Positions 1 through 8,944 of a stretch of DNA of 64,000 bases are shown here, piece by piece (within the stretch, counting starts at the first letter, position 1; every line of letters starts with the position of its first letter). The notes beneath the pieces are model-generated. The model made no database searches, was not told the origin of the DNA, and was given only the letters and a program-made list of their open reading frames with translations. Both the position numbers and the translations under genes were made by a program. The DNA is from CAINVV01 sp963663675. Lineage in GTDB: Bacteria; Bacteroidota; Bacteroidia; Bacteroidales; Prolixibacteraceae. The stretch lies in contig OY760498.1 of NCBI GenBank assembly GCA_963663675.1, positions 2,108,001 to 2,172,000 on the forward strand, read 5' to 3'.

Positions 1-1
1 G

Positions 2-1399
2 GAAGGGCGTGAGAAATACAACAAGGAGGTCGCCGGCGAATCCAAATCAGTTTCAATGCGCCTGGATGTGGGTAGCAATGTTTACATAGAATATGTTTAT
101 ACCCTGCGAAACAATTCTTACCTGGTTGACTTTGACATCAATACTGCCGGGTTAAAAAAGGTTGCCGGCGCTAATTCAGAATTTGTCAATTTCCTATGGA
201 GCAGCCTTATGCCCAGGCAGGAGAAAATGTCCAAGTTTGGTGAAAACAATCATTCAACAATTTACTATAAGTTTGATAAAGATGATGTTAACTCATTAAA
301 TACATCAAAAAGTGAATCCAAATCATTGACCACCAAAGTGAAATGGGTTGGCTTTAAAAACCAGTTTTTCTCCTCCGTCCTGATTGCTGATCAGGCATTT
401 CAAAATGGTCAGATTTCTCAGAAGAAAAAAGATACAGATTCTTCCTATGTTGCGGAGATGACTGCTGATCTTACTATTCCACTGGATATTAAAGGCAGCG
501 AAACATTTCCTGCAAAAATTTACTTCGGACCGAACCAGTACAATACCCTGAACCAGTATGATCTTGGTTTGGAAGAGCAGCTCTCTCTTGGCTGGACAAT
601 AATAGGCTGGGTCAACAAGTTCATTGTAATTCCTGCATTTGACTTTTTGCGTCGTTACATCGGTAATTTTGGACTTATTATTCTGCTCCTGACAATTTAT
701 ATCAAGTTGCTGACATTGATCTTTACCTACAAGTCTTACCTGTCATCCGCAAAGATGCGGCTCTTAAAGCCTGAAATTGAGGAAATTCAAAAGAAATACG
801 GTGAAGACAAAAAACTGGAATCCCAGCAGGCAGTAATGGCTTTTTACAAGAAAGCGGGAGTTAATCCGCTTGGAGGCTGTCTTCCAATGGTTCTTCAGTT
901 TCCAATTCTTGTTGCGATGTTTTATTTCTTCCCTATTTCAATCGAACTTCGTCAGCAAAGCTTTTTATGGGCACCGGACTTGTCCACCTATGATTCAATT
1001 ATGACTTTGCCTTTTACAGTTCCTTTTGGATTCGGCAACCATGTGAGTTTATTCTGTCTCCTGATGACCATTACGAATATTTTCTATGTAAAATACAACA
1101 ATGAGATGACAGGAGCCGGTACACAGCAGATGCCCGGAATGAAAACCATGATGTACCTGATGCCGGTGATGTTTTTGTTCATCTTTAACAGCTATGCAGC
1201 TGGATTAAGCCTTTATTATTTCTTATCTCTCTTACTGACATTTGTACAAATGTACATTTTCAAGAAGTTGATCAATGAGGACAAGATCCACGCACAGCTC
1301 AAAGCCAAGCAAAAAGTACCGGTTGTTAAATCGAAATTTCAGTCGCGCCTTGAAGATATGGCAAAACAAAAAGCCCTGGCTGATAAAAAGAAAAGATAA
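2..1399 (+). CDS. yidC: Membrane protein insertase YidC (3' part, start lies upstream)
   Basis: YidC/Oxa1 inserts and folds inner-membrane proteins with or without the Sec translocon. The reading frame is open from base 2, so the gene enters from the left. The visible ~465 residues hold the end of the periplasmic beta domain (to about base 590) and then the conserved core of five membrane segments. The family hallmark KMRLLKPEIEEIQKKYG, followed by NPLGGCLPMVLQFPIL, lies at about 750-910. The hydrophilic-groove arginine of E. coli YidC is replaced here by lysine (TIYIKLLTLIF). The C-terminus is a basic, probably ribosome-binding tail. No yidD or rnpA is next to it in the visible part. Identification is firm; only the start is missing. 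Confidence 0.96.
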   Translation, partial: EGREKYNKEVAGESKSVSMRLDVGSNVYIEYVYTLRNNSYLVDFDINTAGLKKVAGANSEFVNFLWSSLMPRQEKMSKFGENNHSTIYYKFDKDDVNSLNTSKSESKSLTTKVKWVGFKNQFFSSVLIADQAFQNGQISQKKKDTDSSYVAEMTADLTIPLDIKGSETFPAKIYFGPNQYNTLNQYDLGLEEQLSLGWTIIGWVNKFIVIPAFDFLRRYIGNFGLIILLLTIYIKLLTLIFTYKSYLSSAKMRLLKPEIEEIQKKYGEDKKLESQQAVMAFYKKAGVNPLGGCLPMVLQFPILVAMFYFFPISIELRQQSFLWAPDLSTYDSIMTLPFTVPFGFGNHVSLFCLLMTITNIFYVKYNNEMTGAGTQQMPGMKTMMYLMPVMFLFIFNSYAAGLSLYYFLSLLLTFVQMYIFKKLINEDKIHAQLKAKQKVPVVKSKFQSRLEDMAKQKALADKKKR

Positions 1400-1412
1400 G
1401 CTTAGTTGAAAT

Positions 1413-1440
1413 AAAAAAAGCGCCACGCGGCGCTTTTTTT
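1413..1440. terminator. Bidirectional intrinsic terminator between yidC and ribH
   Basis: Stem AGCGCC/GGCGCT (1419-1424 with 1429-1434, loop ACGC) is flanked by seven A on the left and seven T on the right. It therefore works as a terminator on both strands, which suits the convergent yidC and ribH genes. Confidence 0.9.
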
Positions 1441-1443
1441 ATT

Positions 1444-1938
1444 TCATGCAGGGGAGGCCATCTTTTTGCTTAATGCAACCATCTTAATCGCTGTATAGGC
1501 TGCTTCTTCACCTTTGTTACCCAATCGCCCGCCGGCCCTGTCGATGGCTTGCTGCTGGTTTTCGGTCGTCAGGATACCGAATATAAATGGTATTCCATAC
1601 TCAAGATTTAATTTAGTTGTGCCATAGGTTATTGCCTGACAGATAAAATCAAAATGACGTGTCTCTCCCTGGATGACACAACCTAGCAGTATAACTGCGT
1701 CTACATCAGTGTTTTCGGCCATTAATTGTCCGCCAAGCGTTAGTTCGAAGGTACCCGGGACCTCTTCGATGCGAATGTCTTCATTGTTAGCGCCATATTT
1801 GACCAATGTATCAACTGCACCGTTTTTTAATGAAATTGTTATCTCAGGATTCCATTCAGCATAGACTATTCCGAATTTCATCCCTTTTGCATCCGGAACT
1901 TCATGATTCACATGGTCAGATAAATTAACTGTTGCCAT
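1444..1938 (-). CDS. ribH: 6,7-dimethyl-8-ribityllumazine synthase
   Basis: Catalyses the penultimate step of riboflavin synthesis, condensing 5-amino-6-ribitylaminouracil with 3,4-dihydroxybutanone 4-phosphate in the cytosol. The 164-residue length is normal for the family. Visible motifs are the substrate-binding GTFELT segment, the catalytic loop GCVIQGETRHFDF with its conserved His, and FGILTTEN near the C-terminus. The ATG at 1938 is the only reasonable start. It stands alone, converging on yidC with a shared terminator; no other rib gene is in the window. Confidence 0.96.
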   Translation of the reverse strand: MATVNLSDHVNHEVPDAKGMKFGIVYAEWNPEITISLKNGAVDTLVKYGANNEDIRIEEVPGTFELTLGGQLMAENTDVDAVILLGCVIQGETRHFDFICQAITYGTTKLNLEYGIPFIFGILTTENQQQAIDRAGGRLGNKGEEAAYTAIKMVALSKKMASPA

Positions 1939-2063
1939 AATTATCGTGTATAAGATTATTGATATTAATGCAGATCAAAATTACCTATTAATGCGAAAAG
2001 ACGGTACTTCTACCGCATTTATTCTCTACTTTTAATTTTTTTACCTTTTGATAATTACCGCTA

Positions 2064-2846
2064 ATGATAAAATTCAATTTGCTCTTAGTTGTGCTAATCC
2101 TGTGTGAAAGTGCATTTGCCCGGGATCTGTCATTAAAGTTGGTTCCAGGATATCATTACAGTTCAGCCGACTCAATCAAGACAGGCTTTCCGTCCTCCGG
2201 GAGACGGTGTTCCAATATTAATCCATTTATTTTACCCGTTTCGCTGATCAGTTCAGGATTGATGGTTGAATTTCTTCCATCAAATACAGTCTTCAGCAAG
2301 GAGAGGATTCAACAACATGTTCAAGTCCGCTTGAATGGTTTCAGGACTTCAGCAGATAATTACCTTCAGTATGCGCCCCTGGTTGCCATGTTTGGATTAA
2401 AATTTGCCGGCGTAAAAAGCAAAAGTGATTTGGTCAACCAGGCTGTGATTGCGGTAAAATCAGAAATTTTGATGACTGCCGTTGTGACCTCCATGAAATA
2501 TTTCATCCACGATATGCGGCCCGACGGAAGCACTGACAATACCATGCCTTCAGGGCATACTGCCCAGGCATTTGTTTCAGCAACCCTGCTGGATATGGAA
2601 TACCGGGATACGTCACCCTGGATAAGCGTTGGCGGTTACCTGTGTGCGACCGCAACGGCATTTTTTCGCGTGGCAAATAACCGCCACTGGGCATCAGACG
2701 TATTGATCGGCGCGGGGATTGGCATTGCTTCTGTCAAAGCAGTTTACCTGACACACCATTACAGGTGGGGAAAAATGCCGGCTGGAGTATTGGTGCCTGC
2801 CATATATCCAAATGGAGGAGGGGTCTCATTTGCGATGAAATTTTAA
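2064..2846 (+). CDS. Exported PAP2-family phosphatase
   Basis: A membrane or periplasmic acid phosphatase of the PAP2 (lipid phosphatase-like) family. A cleavable signal peptide ends near residue 19 (LCESAFARD). The three catalytic blocks are present in order: KYFIHDMRP near residue 145, PSGHT near 162 with the catalytic-acid His, and the nucleophile block ending RHWASDV near 208. The substrate cannot be read from sequence. Family members remove phosphate from undecaprenyl pyrophosphate, phosphatidic acid or lipid A. The 3' end converges on the B12 operon with about 40 bp between. Family call is secure, specificity unknown. Confidence 0.88.
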   Translation: MIKFNLLLVVLILCESAFARDLSLKLVPGYHYSSADSIKTGFPSSGRRCSNINPFILPVSLISSGLMVEFLPSNTVFSKERIQQHVQVRLNGFRTSADNYLQYAPLVAMFGLKFAGVKSKSDLVNQAVIAVKSEILMTAVVTSMKYFIHDMRPDGSTDNTMPSGHTAQAFVSATLLDMEYRDTSPWISVGGYLCATATAFFRVANNRHWASDVLIGAGIGIASVKAVYLTHHYRWGKMPAGVLVPAIYPNGGGVSFAMKF

Positions 2847-2889
2847 AAGAACAGATTCAAATACAGGTACGCCAGTCAGCCATTTAAAC

Positions 2890-3969
2890 TTATTTAAAGC
2901 AAAATCTGCCGGGAATAATGCCTGATTTAAACCGGTCTTTCTGAACACCTGATTTGTCGAAGCGCGAAATCCATCCTGACTGCTGATAATCCAGCGCATC
3001 ACTGACATAAATATCTCCGTTGGATGGATCAATACCCAAACCGTATAACAGTTTGGCATTCAATGACAAAATAGGCTTATCCGGTAGTGTCTGAGCCAGG
3101 ACAGACATTTTGAAGACTTCGTTGCCTGAGAGATACCAGAGGTTTTCTCCATTCCCGTCTATCGTTAGTTTAACCGGCTTCGCACCAGCAGTAAAAACCA
3201 GGCTCATGTCCACTTTCTCCGTGTCCGGATCTATACGTTGTAAAAGGGGACTGCTCTTAGACTGGCTACCGGTAGAAGCCTGACACAATACCCAGATTTT
3301 TCCGAAACTGTCCTTTACAATCCCGCAGGGCTGGTCTCCGGTCGGAATCTCAGTTTTTACCTGATCCGTATTAAGGTCAATTACAAGCACCGACTTGTCT
3401 CCCGACCAGCAGGTCACGAAAAGTTTATACCCGGTCTGGACCATTTCCTCAGTTGAAGGATGGGAAGGGCAGGGGATAACCCCTGAAACAGCGTTTGTCA
3501 ATGGGTTGACAATTGTAATTTTACCTGCGTATAAATCTGATATATAGGCTTTTTCGTTGTTTACAAAATGCATATACCTGGGAGAGGTAAGGCCAGTAAT
3601 CTTTCCCGTATATTTTCCTGTTGCAGTGTCGATGACATAAATTTTGCCTGAATTGTTTACCACGATATAGCCGCTGGATTTCCATATTGACATGGATTGG
3701 GCGACATCGCCAAGAGGCAAACTGTTGACCCTGTAGAAGAGGTCATTCTGAACCTCTTTTCTAAGTGTATCATAAAATGTCAATGTAGCGTTCCCATACA
3801 TGAAGTTCCCTTCATTCACCACAAAAACTCCCCCGGCAGCGAGGTTAATGTCTCCCTGCTGCATGTGTTCCCGGATCCACTGATCGTCTTTCATGCAGCC
3901 CGCCAGTGAGACCAGCAGCACGACAAGCATCGCCTTCAGGGGATTCAGGGTGTTTTTCCTAAAAATCAT
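2890..3969 (-). CDS. BtuG-like surface beta-propeller lipoprotein (YncE/DUF5074 type)
   Basis: A predicted surface-exposed vitamin B12-binding lipoprotein. The signal peptide ends in the lipobox SLAGC (Cys25), followed by MKDDQ, which resembles the Lys/acidic export signal that sends Bacteroidota lipoproteins to the cell surface. The rest is a run of YncE-like beta-propeller blades, e.g. YVIDTATGKYTGKITG and VLVIDLNTDQVKTEIPTG. Last gene of the riboswitch-led operon, overlapping the upstream TonB receptor by 11 bp. In Bacteroides thetaiotaomicron, BtuG is a propeller lipoprotein that binds cobalamin on the receptor BtuB. The equivalence here is inferred from fold, order and riboswitch. Confidence 0.8.
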   Translation of the reverse strand: MIFRKNTLNPLKAMLVVLLVSLAGCMKDDQWIREHMQQGDINLAAGGVFVVNEGNFMYGNATLTFYDTLRKEVQNDLFYRVNSLPLGDVAQSMSIWKSSGYIVVNNSGKIYVIDTATGKYTGKITGLTSPRYMHFVNNEKAYISDLYAGKITIVNPLTNAVSGVIPCPSHPSTEEMVQTGYKLFVTCWSGDKSVLVIDLNTDQVKTEIPTGDQPCGIVKDSFGKIWVLCQASTGSQSKSSPLLQRIDPDTEKVDMSLVFTAGAKPVKLTIDGNGENLWYLSGNEVFKMSVLAQTLPDKPILSLNAKLLYGLGIDPSNGDIYVSDALDYQQSGWISRFDKSGVQKDRFKSGIIPGRFCFK

Positions 3970-5956
3970 AGCTCAAAATGAATTGATAGTTTCTTCCGGG
4001 CATTGGCCGTTGTAAAACAGTCCTGTATTGTTCATCGAATATGTTCAGGATTTTGCATTCCACTTTCAACCGGTTGGCCTGCAAAGGAACCAGGATACCC
4101 AACTGCAGGTTATTCATGAAATACGGGTAGAGGTAATCAGAGATCGTTTCACTGCTATTGGCTGTCGTGGTGTATCTTTTGCTGTAATAATTCCACATCC
4201 AGTCCAAATAGAATTTCGAATACGAAAGGTGAAAATTCAAATTGGCTGAATGCAACGGAATATAAGGTAACTGCTTACCAAAGGCAGGACTGTTCCCGGT
4301 TTGATTCAAAGTGCTGGTAAAGGCATAATTTGCTTTGATTTCATAGCGAACAGTCCTGTAACTGCCATTCAGTGCAATGTTCGCTTCAGCGCCGCTGCTT
4401 CTGACTTTTTCAAGGTTGAATGGTTCCCAGTAGCCCTGGAACGTTGGAAGCCAGATGATCCAGTTGTTTATATTGGAATGGAAAAGGGAAATTCCAGCGT
4501 GCAGCATGGCATTTCCCAGCAAAAAGCCGTCGGAAACATTAAAATCAACTTGGGCGCCTTTCTCAGATTTGAGATCGGGATTTCCTCCCGGAAGGTAATA
4601 CAGGTCGTTAAGGGTGGGGGGATGACTGTTATAGGCAATAGAACCTTTGAAAATCAGTTGATTGTCAGAAACAGGCCGGTAACTTAGGCTTAAAAGCGGC
4701 AGCAATGCCTCATGTTCAAAATCAATGACGGATTCGCGGAGCAACAGAACCGCTGTCAGGTTTGGATTCAGCCTTGTTTCCAGCTCACCAAAAAGGGAAT
4801 TTTCACTCCTGCTTTTATTGTATCCGGCTGACTGACCGGAAATCATCCTGTTTTCCGTGTCTGCCTTGTACAAGTTTGCCTCCAGGCCTGCTTCACTGGT
4901 AAATGTTCCGTTGATCTGATACCTGTAAGTTAATTTGTTGACAAAAGAGAGAATTGCTGCATCTGCATCGATCACAAGCTGGTCAGATGCCCCGTTTACC
5001 CTGTTTTCAAGGCTGTAGGAAGAGTTTTGCAGGTTAATCGCAGATAATACCGACAATTTACTCCTGGTGCCAAATCGCTTCCATTCGGCCACAGATCGCA
5101 GGGCATTCTCGGCCTGCCTGTTGATATTCGCAGAACCTTCACTTTCGTTGGTCTGCAATTGAGGAATGCTCCGTTCATTGTGCTGGAGCCAGGTTTTCAG
5201 GGAGATAGTCTGATTTGGAGCAGAATGAAGGTAAAGTTCCTGTAAAAAACCCCAATTCAGGTAATCAGCATTCCGGTTCTTTTCCCGGTTAAAGATGTAA
5301 GCACCTGTGATCGGGTCAATGGAGGCATTCAGCTTGTTCGTGTAGGAAAAGTCATTGGCGGAGGAGTTGTAAAAAAGTGCACTTTTTGACTGGATCTTCC
5401 TGTTTCCGTAACTAAGTTGAAGATATTCATCGAAGGTTTTGTAGCTGCCGATTCCGGTGAGTAGCTTTCCTGAGCGGGTATTACCCCAGTCTGGCTGGTT
5501 TACCAGCTGAATTGTCCCGCCAAGTGCACCTGATGACTCGCCGAGCGAGGAAGATCCGTGCAGAAGTTTCACATCATCGGTAAAATAGACGGGGATAAGG
5601 GAAAAATCGACCATCCCAAGCATGGGAGAATTAAGTTCGAGCCCGTTCCAGGTGACTTTGGTATGCGATGGTGCGGTACCGCGAAAGGATGCAGTAGCCA
5701 TCGCACCCCGTCCGTACTCCTTGATAAAGATCGGTGTGTTTTGGGAAAGAAGCTCTGAAAGCCTTACTGTGATTGACTTGGAGAGTGAGGCTGAGTCAAT
5801 TTCCGACTTAGTTTCATTGAGATTTCCCGGCAATCTCCGGCCATCAATCTGAATAGGCTGCAATCTTATCGTATCTTTAAGATTCTGGGCATTTACAGGT
5901 GCGGACACATGGAAAAGAAGCCAGAACAGACCCGGCAGTAATCCGGTGTACCTCAT
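3959..5956 (-). CDS. TonB-dependent outer membrane receptor, probably for cobalamin (BtuB-like)
   Basis: An outer-membrane active-transport channel. The signal peptide ends near APVNAQ. A plug domain follows (about residues 35-150, with LSELLSQNTPIFIKEYG, FRGTAPSHTKVTWNG and a GGTIQLV ending), then a 22-strand-type barrel closing with the C-terminal phenylalanine of YQFILSYDF. Length of 665 residues fits small-substrate receptors rather than SusC glycan receptors, and no carboxypeptidase-like N-terminal domain is seen. It sits second in an operon behind a cobalamin riboswitch, starts inside an ATGA overlap with the preceding lipoprotein gene, and overlaps the propeller gene. Cobalamin as substrate is inferred from this context. 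Confidence 0.87.
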   Translation of the reverse strand: MRYTGLLPGLFWLLFHVSAPVNAQNLKDTIRLQPIQIDGRRLPGNLNETKSEIDSASLSKSITVRLSELLSQNTPIFIKEYGRGAMATASFRGTAPSHTKVTWNGLELNSPMLGMVDFSLIPVYFTDDVKLLHGSSSLGESSGALGGTIQLVNQPDWGNTRSGKLLTGIGSYKTFDEYLQLSYGNRKIQSKSALFYNSSANDFSYTNKLNASIDPITGAYIFNREKNRNADYLNWGFLQELYLHSAPNQTISLKTWLQHNERSIPQLQTNESEGSANINRQAENALRSVAEWKRFGTRSKLSVLSAINLQNSSYSLENRVNGASDQLVIDADAAILSFVNKLTYRYQINGTFTSEAGLEANLYKADTENRMISGQSAGYNKSRSENSLFGELETRLNPNLTAVLLLRESVIDFEHEALLPLLSLSYRPVSDNQLIFKGSIAYNSHPPTLNDLYYLPGGNPDLKSEKGAQVDFNVSDGFLLGNAMLHAGISLFHSNINNWIIWLPTFQGYWEPFNLEKVRSSGAEANIALNGSYRTVRYEIKANYAFTSTLNQTGNSPAFGKQLPYIPLHSANLNFHLSYSKFYLDWMWNYYSKRYTTTANSSETISDYLYPYFMNNLQLGILVPLQANRLKVECKILNIFDEQYRTVLQRPMPGRNYQFILSYDF

Positions 5957-6855
5957 TGATAGCTCTTTTTGTCCAGCAATTGAATATCGGCTGCACCACT
6001 CACTTCCGTGGAAACTTCATTTAACCAGCCGGCAATCTGAAATACGCTGCTCTGGACCTTGATAAAACTGATTTGTGTCAGATTGGCAGGTTGGCCGGCA
6101 GCATCCACTGCCATTGAAATATCAAGGAAATTTGCCTTTGACTTCGCATTGTAATCCGTATTGTCATAACATTCAGCGTATCCGTATTGAAACAGACCTG
6201 ACCGGAGCATCCAGAGTTCAATTGCCGGGTCTTTGGAAGTGTTCACATAGGCATCCGGCAATTTGTCACCATGGAACGTAACTGATGTTTGGTCCCCGTA
6301 ACCGGCCCACCACCAGTTGGCTGCTTCAAAACCCGGTACCAGGTTCCCAGATTTACCTTTGTTGTCTTTCCAGGTGATACTTCCCCCTGATATCGGCTTG
6401 TAATAGGTAACCTGGTAATTATGAATGGTTTCAGTATTATTGTACTCACTCCCTTTGACCTGGTACCATGTCCCGTCATTGGGCAATCCGTCGTTATTGC
6501 TATCTGCCATAACGTACACTATGCCAGGCTCTGATGATACCGAAGGCTGTGTAAAAACTGCCAGGTCAGGTCCATTCGCGTTATTTACCGGGTGATCAAA
6601 CCCGGCAATGATATAGCCTCCCCACCCACCAAGCGATGTAAATGATTTGCCATTGATCCATGGTTCTCCGATAAAATCATTCCCGGTTGCCCCGGAAGGA
6701 ATGAGCCCGGCATGCTGGCCCGGACCATACTGGTAATCAAATACTTTGCTGACATAAGGAGAGAAACCTGGTTTTAAACCGGTGCTTACGGATTCAGTCA
6801 GGTCTTTGGTACATGCAGACAGGGAGATAATTGCCAATAATAGCATTATCTTCAT
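5953..6855 (-). CDS. Secreted lipoprotein of the cobalamin operon (cell-surface protein, function unknown)
   Basis: First gene behind the cobalamin riboswitch. An in-frame start exists at 6933, but the ATG at 6855 is better. It has an AAGGA-like ribosome site about ten bases upstream and opens a clean lipoprotein signal peptide (KIMLLLAIISLSAC, then TKDL). The 300-residue product carries aromatic, glycine-rich segments such as GGWGGYIIAGFDHPV, MADSNNDGLPNDG and ANWWWAGYGD. They recall the surface proteins that accompany BtuB receptors in Bacteroidota. It may help capture corrinoids, but this is inferred from the operon only. Its stop overlaps the receptor start (ATGA), implying coupled translation. 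Confidence 0.75.
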   Translation of the reverse strand: MKIMLLLAIISLSACTKDLTESVSTGLKPGFSPYVSKVFDYQYGPGQHAGLIPSGATGNDFIGEPWINGKSFTSLGGWGGYIIAGFDHPVNNANGPDLAVFTQPSVSSEPGIVYVMADSNNDGLPNDGTWYQVKGSEYNNTETIHNYQVTYYKPISGGSITWKDNKGKSGNLVPGFEAANWWWAGYGDQTSVTFHGDKLPDAYVNTSKDPAIELWMLRSGLFQYGYAECYDNTDYNAKSKANFLDISMAVDAAGQPANLTQISFIKVQSSVFQIAGWLNEVSTEVSGAADIQLLDKKSYQ

Positions 6856-7029
6856 TACTGAATCCTTCTTTACATCCAGGAGACCCAATGAAAATATTGT
6901 TGGCACAATCAGAAATTCATCTTTTGAAACCACGGCAATCTGTTAATTTACAGGTTCTTTCTAAGTCAGACGGGAATTAACAGACATTTTTAAAGTGTCG
7001 GCAGGCTTTTATCCCGAAAGCTTAAGTTG

Positions 7030-7200
7030 CAAATGGCTGGTCTTCTGACTTGTCCCGATTCCTGACCTCCTTCCCGTTCATTGGAGAATAAACAGTGGAT
7101 TACTGGTCAAAAACATACTATCCCTTGCGGGATCGGGCTTACAGCAGCGGGAACTGTCCCGGATTTACACCGGGTTCCCAATTAAGCCGTGCGGCACCAA
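7030..7200 (-). promoter_or_regulatory. Cobalamin riboswitch (AdoCbl class)
   Basis: Read on the minus strand, the segment begins with GGTGCCGCACGGCTTAAT and continues with the GGGAACCCGGTGTAAATCC block. Then comes the B12-box region CCCGCTGCTGTAAGCCCGA, and it ends with AGTCAGAAGACCAGCC. These are the conserved pieces of the cobalamin riboswitch in the right order and spacing. It lies about 175 bases upstream of the start at 6855 and should repress the three downstream uptake genes when cobalamin is plentiful. The gap 6856-7029 is the rest of the leader. Confidence 0.95.
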
Positions 7201-7343
7201 TTCAGTACAAACTTAGTGAATATATTTCTGTATTAAGCAAGGAAAGTTGAACATAAATATTGTACATCATTTTTAGAAATAAATAGTAACCGGAAATATG
7301 GTTTGCAGCAAGGTCGTTGATGAAAAAAGTTCTGGTTTCTGTC

Positions 7344-7351
7344 TATCTTTG
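7344..7351 (+). promoter_or_regulatory. Candidate -7 promoter element for pepD
   Basis: TATCTTTG fits the Bacteroidota -7 consensus TAnnTTTG and lies 84 bases before the pepD start. No good TTTG box sits 19 bases upstream, so this is only a candidate. The stretch 7201-7434 between riboswitch and pepD holds nothing else recognisable. Confidence 0.4.
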
Positions 7352-7434
7352 TAAATAGTTCAGACGAAAATTGAGAAATCTGGGCTGAAGTATATTAATT
7401 AAAACTTTAATTAAAGCATATTAATCAATAATAA

Positions 7435-8889
7435 ATGAACAATTTAAAAGAAATTAAACCGGAATTGATCTGGCATTATTTCAGTGAAGTATGTAAAGTA
7501 CCCCGGCCATCAAAGCATGAAGAGAAGATGATTGATTTTCTCTTCAGTTTTGCCGTGGAACATAAATTGGAGGTCAAAAAGGACCATGCCGGAAATGTCG
7601 TCATCAGGAAACCCGGTTCGAAAGGCCTTGAAAATTATAAAGTGGTTGTTTTACAGTCACATATGGATATGGTATGCGAAAAGAATGAGGGGACTGTTCA
7701 TGATTTTTTCAAGGATCCAATTGTTCCATTCGTAGAGAATGGCTGGGTCAGGGCTGCCAATACCACGCTGGGAGCTGATTGTGGTATTGGGATAGCCGCA
7801 TCGTTGGCTGTTTTATCGGATAAAGAGCTTGTTCATCCTCCTTTGGAAGCATTGTTTACTGTGGATGAAGAAACAGGATTAACCGGTGCAAACGCCCTGC
7901 AGCCCGGATTCCTGGAAGGAAAGATCCTGCTCAACCTTGATTCTGAAGATGAAGGGGAGATATTTATTGGCTGCGCCGGTGGAATTGATACGGTTGCAAC
8001 TTTCAAATATGCTACTGATCCGGTTCCTGCAAAAAGCTTTGCGTTTAAAATAACTGTTTCAGGTCTCCAGGGAGGGCATTCAGGTGACGATATCGAAAAA
8101 GGAAGAGGAAATTCAATCAAAATACTTAATCGCTTTCTGTACCAGGTAGTTGATCTTTGCGAATGCCATATTGCCTATTTTCAAGGTGGTAATCTTCGCA
8201 ATGCCATTCCACGCGAAGCGGCTGCTGTCGTCGTGGTACCGGGTTCAAAAAAGGAGCTTTTGACCATTGAACTGAACCATTTCAGGGCTGATATGGAAAA
8301 CGAACTGTTCAAAAAGGAACCCAAATTTAAAATTGCGCTTGAAAGTACCGATTTGCCAGAGCTGGTCCTGGATTTTGAGAGCCAAACTAAGCTTATCAAT
8401 ACGCTTTATGCCCTTCCGCATGGGGTTTTATCCATGAGTTTCAGAATGCCGGGCATGGTGGAAAGCTCTACCAACCTTGCCAGTATCAGGTTTAAACCGG
8501 GAAATGCAATAGAAATAGTTACCAGTCAGCGAAGCGACCAGGAATCAGGAAAACAAGATGTATACCAGATGGTTGAGTCTGTTTTTACCCTGATGGGAGC
8601 CGAAGTTGTCCGTGGCGACGGCTATTGCGGCTGGACTCCGAATCCCTCTTCGTATGTTCTGGATGTTTCACGAAAGCTTTATGAAGAGCTTTTTGGGGTG
8701 AAACCGGTGGTGCGATCCATCCACGCAGGACTTGAGTGCGGACTGTTCCTGGAGAAATTTCCGGAACTCGATATGATATCTTTCGGACCAACCCTGCGCG
8801 GGGTACATTCACCCGATGAAAAGATTGAGATTGCATCCGTGGATAAATTCTGGACCTTCCTTACGGCATTGCTGCCTAAGCTGGCTTAA
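7435..8889 (+). CDS. pepD: Aminoacyl-histidine dipeptidase (M20 family, PepD)
   Basis: A cytosolic di-zinc peptidase that cleaves Xaa-His and other dipeptides. The 484-residue length matches PepD. Metal and catalytic motifs are visible: SHMDMVCEK (about residues 75-83), the bridging Asp in TLGADCGIG, and VDEETGLTGA with the catalytic Glu pair near 143. LDSEDEGEIFIGCAGG and, in the lid domain, GGHSGDDIEKGRGN follow. A late HAGLECG segment supplies the last metal-site residues. No signal peptide. Transcribed alone, ending at a strong terminator. Identification is firm. Confidence 0.95.
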   Translation: MNNLKEIKPELIWHYFSEVCKVPRPSKHEEKMIDFLFSFAVEHKLEVKKDHAGNVVIRKPGSKGLENYKVVVLQSHMDMVCEKNEGTVHDFFKDPIVPFVENGWVRAANTTLGADCGIGIAASLAVLSDKELVHPPLEALFTVDEETGLTGANALQPGFLEGKILLNLDSEDEGEIFIGCAGGIDTVATFKYATDPVPAKSFAFKITVSGLQGGHSGDDIEKGRGNSIKILNRFLYQVVDLCECHIAYFQGGNLRNAIPREAAAVVVVPGSKKELLTIELNHFRADMENELFKKEPKFKIALESTDLPELVLDFESQTKLINTLYALPHGVLSMSFRMPGMVESSTNLASIRFKPGNAIEIVTSQRSDQESGKQDVYQMVESVFTLMGAEVVRGDGYCGWTPNPSSYVLDVSRKLYEELFGVKPVVRSIHAGLECGLFLEKFPELDMISFGPTLRGVHSPDEKIEIASVDKFWTFLTALLPKLA

Positions 8890-8891
8890 GC

Positions 8892-8933
8892 AAAAAAAGA
8901 GTGAAAAACCTGGGTTTTTCACTCTTTTTTTTA
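8892..8933. terminator. Bidirectional terminator between pepD and the M28 peptidase gene
   Basis: A near-perfect hairpin has arms around 8895-8910 and 8913-8928 (AGAGTGAAAAACC pairing with GGTTTTTCACTCT), bounded by A and T runs. It serves both convergent genes. Confidence 0.88.
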
Positions 8934-8944
8934 GTTACTGTTCT

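Noticed and set aside
1243..1262. Palindrome TGTACAAATGTACA resembling the Crp/Fnr core
   Set aside because: It lies inside conserved yidC coding sequence and has different half-sites; probably chance.
4301..4687. Plus-strand open frame of 128 codons inside the TonB receptor gene
   Set aside because: Antisense to a conserved beta-barrel; no signal, domain or promoter.
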